A DNA stretch of 64,000 bases from Monocercomonoides exilis (Eukaryota > Preaxostyla > Oxymonadida > Polymastigidae): assembly GCA_001643675.2 (NCBI GenBank), contig LSRY02000039.1:236001-300000 (forward strand). Reading direction: 5' to 3'. The notes under the pieces were generated by a model. It searched no databases and was not told the DNA's origin. It saw only the letters and a list, made by a program, of their open reading frames with translations. Positions within the stretch are counted from its first letter, which is position 1, and every line of letters begins with the position of its first letter. Positions 61,301-64,000 of the stretch are shown piece by piece. Position numbers and translations under genes: made by a program.

Positions 61301-64000
61301 CTGATATTTTCCAGCTTGCATATACTCTGGACATAGATTACGCACATAGATGGAATGATGCTTGGAGCTTTCACATAAACTTTCGTTCCTTTCTCAATGC
61401 ATGATATCTTCCATTCCTCTCCATTAATAACAACCACTTCTGCCAGTTCAAATTCAGGATCCAATGAAATCTCCTTCTTTGTTGAGGCATATCGAGTAAA
61501 CGCAGCATATGTTATTGTTGCGCATGGATAATAATCAAACCCACAAAACCACGAATCATATCCGCCCAATCCGTTTTTTTTCTTCCCTGCATGTGCTGCT
61601 CCAGAAAATTCTGCCAAAAATATATTTAATGGGAACACTTCCATCCCTGCCTCATTCCGGTCATACCCCATCAGCTCATCATAAATAGAAACATTATATT
61701 CAAAATTCAGCTTTGTGATTGTTATTGTCCCACTCACCAACCTGCTCCCATTCACAAACACATCTTTCCCTCCCAATGAAGCACTGCAATCAACAAAACT
61801 CACTGATGATATCGTAAAATCAAATGAGTTATCTGCAAGCCACAGCATCACCCCTCCTCCATATCCGCTGCACTTTGTTTTGTTGAATTTTGTTGATCCT
61901 CCGCTGTACGATGCTGATGCCCCAATAATCATCTCACTCGATATTCCCTCCAACTCAACCTTTATCCCCCCTCCATTCCCATTTGCACACTCACATCCTT
62001 CCATTGTTGTATTCCATACCACAAATGTCTCTCCAGCCTTCACGCTCTTTGCCACAACCACCCCATCTCCTTCAGTCAACTTCACATTCATCACTTTCAC
62101 ATTCGCCAGCACGCTGTCTCCTGATGCTGTGGCTGTCAGATACAGTGCAGATGAAGACGATGATGACAATGACGATAATGAAGAAGAAGAAGAAGAAGAT
62201 TGATCCGGCTCAGAGAACAATGGTTCTGACACATTCATATTTATGATCTCCACACCAACCATCGACAGCTGCGACAGCGCCACCACAAACACTGACGAAG
62301 ACATCACATAGTTTCCTGAAGAAACACTCGTGGTGATCACAACATCTTCCAACGAAATTGATCCACCTCCATCAGATACAACGACAACATTCGGCGAAGT
62401 TTCTGCAATTGAGTTGCAATCAACCTTCATATGCAATAAGCTAAGATACCCTGTCGTCACACTCAACAGCGCACCAGCTTCCGATGAAGAAGAAGAAAGT
62501 GCTCCTGTTCCAATCGCACATTCATTCTTCCCCTTTCCTTCAATCCTTATATTCTTCTCCCTAACATTGATTGTTGTTGACTCGCTTTCATGATTCCCAC
62601 AAGTCACAATAATTGTAGAGGAAATGCCTAGCAAACAGTTTTCAACCACAAATCCGACTGTTTTGCATGGATTTGCCTCATTCGTTCCACACCACTTATT
62701 CCAGTTGCTTCCAGTTATGCCAACAAACCTTTCAATCATCCCATCTATCAGCCAGCTCCTTTTTTCGATGTGCTGATTGCCATTTCCATTGTATAATATC
62801 CTATTTTCGTTTATGTTTGTTGTGTAACTTTTATGAAATGGGTTATTTGAAGATAAATAGTGTTTGTAAATATCTCTGAAATACACGTCATGACCGTATG
62901 GAGGATCATCAATGCATCTGCAATCATGAAAAAAGATAAAATCAAAATAAATGAAATCAATTGGAGGAGTCTGTTGATTTGGATCAAATCTCAATCCCCC
63001 TCCATACGATTTTGCATTGCATGAAATGAATTGAATGCTACTCATCTTGAATTGATAAGGAACTTCGAAACAAAGCATGCCTCCACCAAATGAATTTACA
63101 ACTGAACATGAAGTGAATGAGCAATCAAGCACATATGCACTTCCCCCATTTCCATTTTCTTCTTCAAAGCATTCTGATACGGATGTGTTGAAAGACATAA
63201 TGAAAAGGCCACCTCCATTTAAATTTGCCTTGCATATCTGGAATTCACATCCACTGATCCGAACACATGTTGAAATCGTGAAAGCATACATTCCTCCTCC
63301 AGCATCTTTTTGCGAAGTGCATGAATTGAATGAAGCGTTTTCGATCACAAAAGATTTGACATTTTCGCACATAATTCCTCCTCCAGCAAAATGTGCAAAA
63401 CAATCATTGAATGAACAATATTTCACTGAAAGTGTTCCTAAAGGCAGACCACGCATGTAAATAGCCCCACCATTTGAATTCCCATCTGAATAGTCATCAA
63501 TTTCTCCAGTCGTATTTGATCCATCCCATTCACACCAAATGAATGAATTTGCTCCATTATCCGTTATGTTCTGCCTCCCTGGTTGTTTCTTATTATCTGC
63601 AGTTCCTTCACATTCAACATTTCTTGTCCGACAACACCCAACGAAAGAGGTGTTTGAAACAGATAAGGAAGTCAAGGGGTTGTTGAGGGAATGAACAATC
63701 CCTCCATCATATGCATCGCAAACTGATGAAAATAAGCAGCAGCTCATCGAAGTGATACTTTCACGGTCTTGTTTTTGCGCAAGTTTCTCTGGTTTTATTT
63801 TTGTAGAGATGTTATGAAAAGTCAAAGTGTTTAAAAAGACATTCTCAACATTCAAAGATGACAAAAAAGGAGCTGAAGAAATGCAAAATGACGAAAAACA
63901 CGAAGAATAGATGCAAATGACTCCAATTTCGTGCAAAGGTGTCTCTTGTTGGTGTGAGGTGATAAGCTGAGGTAGTTGGATTGAAAATTCATTTCGAGTT
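55345..64000 (-). CDS. Beta-helix surface protein with TM anchor and cytoplasmic pseudokinase (5' partial)
   Basis: Paralogue of the gene at 35548, convergent with it. The frame stays open to the window edge (no stop between 63936 and 64000), so the signal peptide and start are outside; 2884 codons are visible, with TAA at 55345. The ectodomain repeats the same beta-helix plan: G-G-G-I/M turns, C-G-x(4-6)-P-C-x-S/T-I unit starts (e.g. near 59380, 60470, 61540) and many Asn glycosylation sites. One TM helix (about 56626-56697) is followed by R-W-R-K-Q-K-R-R. The pseudokinase (about 55430-56215) keeps R-W-K-A-P-E, F-S-I-G-M-M-L-W-E and R-P-T, but L-Y-P-H-V-V-L-F replaces the HRD loop and DFG is missing. 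Around the TM (about 56538-56830) the DNA is nearly identical to 42287-42586 of the paralogue, including silent sites, while the ectodomain is much more diverged. Likely one member of a surface-receptor family. Confidence 0.85.
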   Translation of the reverse strand, partial: TRNEFSIQLPQLITSHQQETPLHEIGVICIYSSCFSSFCISSAPFLSSLNVENVFLNTLTFHNISTKIKPEKLAQKQDRESITSMSCCLFSSVCDAYDGGIVHSLNNPLTSLSVSNTSFVGCCRTRNVECEGTADNKKQPGRQNITDNGANSFIWCEWDGSNTTGEIDDYSDGNSNGGAIYMRGLPLGTLSVKYCSFNDCFAHFAGGGIMCENVKSFVIENASFNSCTSQKDAGGGMYAFTISTCVRISGCEFQICKANLNGGGLFIMSFNTSVSECFEEENGNGGSAYVLDCSFTSCSVVNSFGGGMLCFEVPYQFKMSSIQFISCNAKSYGGGLRFDPNQQTPPIDFIYFDFIFFHDCRCIDDPPYGHDVYFRDIYKHYLSSNNPFHKSYTTNINENRILYNGNGNQHIEKRSWLIDGMIERFVGITGSNWNKWCGTNEANPCKTVGFVVENCLLGISSTIIVTCGNHESESTTINVREKNIRIEGKGKNECAIGTGALSSSSSEAGALLSVTTGYLSLLHMKVDCNSIAETSPNVVVVSDGGGSISLEDVVITTSVSSGNYVMSSSVFVVALSQLSMVGVEIINMNVSEPLFSEPDQSSSSSSSLSSLSSSSSSALYLTATASGDSVLANVKVMNVKLTEGDGVVVAKSVKAGETFVVWNTTMEGCECANGNGGGIKVELEGISSEMIIGASASYSGGSTKFNKTKCSGYGGGVMLWLADNSFDFTISSVSFVDCSASLGGKDVFVNGSRLVSGTITITKLNFEYNVSIYDELMGYDRNEAGMEVFPLNIFLAEFSGAAHAGKKKNGLGGYDSWFCGFDYYPCATITYAAFTRYASTKKEISLDPEFELAEVVVINGEEWKISCIEKGTKVYVKAPSIIPSMCVIYVQSICKLENISFYIPSMLSSVSSLIELSDTFLTITDCSVTHSSESTSSVDFGYSIVNAQSGSLKMEKFLIEEGMTFNEHSAIEFCEGMTNVICSGCNISGDVKNDGDGGWMKGTVGGTGTLTVDGCNVNGCSCAGGKGGGIYVELKGNGKVVVNGTSVIDGCKAENIGGRGGRGGGMFVLMESGGCGLTIGQNVKFSKVKENMAEYGKDVFVDCGSGAFLESKVNTSSFAFFDVSVIPLDVLKLSGSENGDESEVIPLFVYLCTMGTKVIVDGSGGNGMDHKHCGFEGFGCLTVDYCANSRMSESSKEIEIVSSSSINDEIEFSLFDAIISGRISSSDEGEMMRVNVSDGGSDTQDWLVGCTGSLTMSRLSFVVKGPLNSRRSAFIHSTSTLSMTNCSVSFESGALTDGKIGYSIIDMAGGNLVVDGFVMEGPVRMNGKSPIAITNGVRLEIMNSRVSGVEVNVAGGSGGGGCLNVGMGVNGNVKIEESNLSSTCSGGNGMKGGGIMISIGSGGSFEMKNVNLSECEVPSEDREDGGKGMGGGIFAELPNQMGSFVMEGMAFEGCNAWKGKNVFASGWDLREIVSEEHLKWEMSSEELGSLDELCGWERKTTGENGYVIPLVVYLWRNWSGDGFVSREKGGDFSGCGYSEAPCSSIDHLKALRYELLGEGETHIKITGSGLLKHSITFASVLPSEITVSIEGEEKDTILKVSESQNGGPDEGDGGRIEGAFIESYVRLSIINVSFFLPKELGVHSSLVESSESSGWLSIADCSMVCEDLTKEVKYCIIEVNKGGVMIDVFRIRECVLLKGFFVFTVDVEEITMTNVSISNTTVSGRSLISLSEELQGSKEMKKEMRNAKQTIRLNSSSFTNIGCEDNRAGVVDVDLFLADMKFTVEGCVMTKCMSERSEEGGGMKVCLKSGESELKVDECSFGMCVCSVASGRGGGLMIDGVDPNVENIETKIPALGLKMERVRFLMNDAYEGKDAFITCYSIEDQINEKLFVLDFGQDALKSKNSICGRDEIERINVDLIPLITFYRSAQVFVSSSGSDGRQCGAQNSSCKSINCAIQHIEKNLINVLWIDEEGVVEDECLIGDLNVKSLERLSGIVRFERRIETGMELSVMMFMNECSVERCWFAFGKMLEGEQEWIMKEKNGVLAISECLFSALLQEMMIKCTVVSVESGELKISDTTFKDIHLTTKLISFCEESKVVMIGVRMLEIVCEGKVIEIGGKSNVEMKDLMGENITVVGEGSVIVMEDADRQTSALNCSFGKCVNSVDKGSMMQIRKCKDVKVEACMFDGEKEEETMNEGFERKEELCKWSGSLIDFENSNVEMKETTIKKSKAGGLWVSGGSVKIENSKFENNNPSIEGYPSVRRNAICEGNGELDVVSVKGGDGMLPNTSLWILDEGCQLGGIASERGSSFFIPVLEEVKNTTQQNGDTELIIHGKLLLPCNLSVKMSVKNGDEEEIEKHMIDEKGRVSENEIRTFISSINMEKIRDMSEVSVCILFGNSDLPSSTDPFILKNKSEHKSNGDDKLVEGGKGSNSFWVIIAIACSVVIVLLVIIVALVVRWRKQKRRTEELEVIVNDTVRKDPKVFEMMMIEPSPEAQWRRAEREAEKKNEERIKKRVYENSLGHSESSEHLLSENGSTEYILGRDSDKIPQWMLENADEKEDEEARKRTPSPSISSTSTTDSDSTFVRGEDLCPTTSSMSNLVDAMACSSPHEKLIVDLRNSLFMLLHGRNEKKEMAIGNLQERELTGAQILFWVANGALHSLDEMEDQLQSLSNLYPHVVLFGEGMVICIALHSDYTSSSVDSDSSSSLSTSTIVTSSSDCSHMDDYEKRASPPLSAFEDENEFKKECLRWKAPELQISKKMEATKQSVAFSIGMMLWECLTLCIPLDEYDAETAGQKIANGERPSLSWISESSLSGVVKKCLEQDESLRPTIVGIKRELMEPFGGGAVMFTMSDAVYVCCKQNGNESKPDRRGFIEEDTET

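Overview
This window is nuclear DNA from a eukaryotic protist. Five long coding regions (about 1.3 to 2.9 thousand codons) and one small one lie in AT-rich, repeat-littered DNA. They use the standard code: the long frames contain no internal TAA, TAG or TGA and end on TAA or TGA. Introns are few and short (39-106 bp), and three of the four intact 5' splice sites begin GTTTG. The gene content is very large secreted beta-helix proteins with a transmembrane anchor and a dead kinase domain, a TmcB-type multi-membrane protein ending in hemerythrin, a saposin-like secreted peptide, and extreme Ser/Gln/Asn/His homopolymer tracts. This fits an anaerobic metamonad, most like an oxymonad such as Monocercomonoides. 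That assignment is inference from family recall, not a search.

Layout. 1-4136 (+): 3' part of a GSK3-like protein kinase whose C-lobe is split by a Ser-rich insert and followed by a huge low-complexity tail. 5839-6354 (+): secreted saposin-B/amoebapore-like peptide. 6.4-10.4 kb: AT-rich DNA with a TA-flanked element (6691-7700) and one arm of a dispersed inverted repeat (8071-8540; partner 32653-33122). 10.4-17.0 kb: decayed genes, mostly minus strand, with a GAA-rich minisatellite. 17034-25454: the most striking unit, two identical 1235-bp inverted repeats enclosing a three-exon gene that fuses a ubiquitin-specific protease to a DDE/RNase-H-like transposase domain, with a cloverleaf-like structured RNA candidate just downstream of the gene. 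26.0-30.7 kb (+): a large decayed gene with frame held over about 2.9 kb but many in-frame stops. 32.5-35.4 kb: Merlin/ISXO2-like transposase remnant and two small MITEs. 35548-43747 (+): intact beta-helix/TM/pseudokinase protein with one intron. 43.7-48.7 kb: largely empty. 48757-54099 (+): TmcB-like multi-TM protein with a C-terminal hemerythrin domain. 55345-64000 (-): second beta-helix/TM/pseudokinase protein, 5' end beyond the window, convergent with its paralogue.

Working together. The two beta-helix proteins look like surface receptors or adhesins with a cytoplasmic pseudokinase. About 290 bp around their membrane anchor is almost identical while the ectodomains have diverged, which points to gene conversion. 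The hemerythrin protein between them could be a membrane oxygen sensor in an anaerobe. The USP-transposase unit looks like a mobile element carrying its own deubiquitinase; I do not recognise this combination as a described transposon type.
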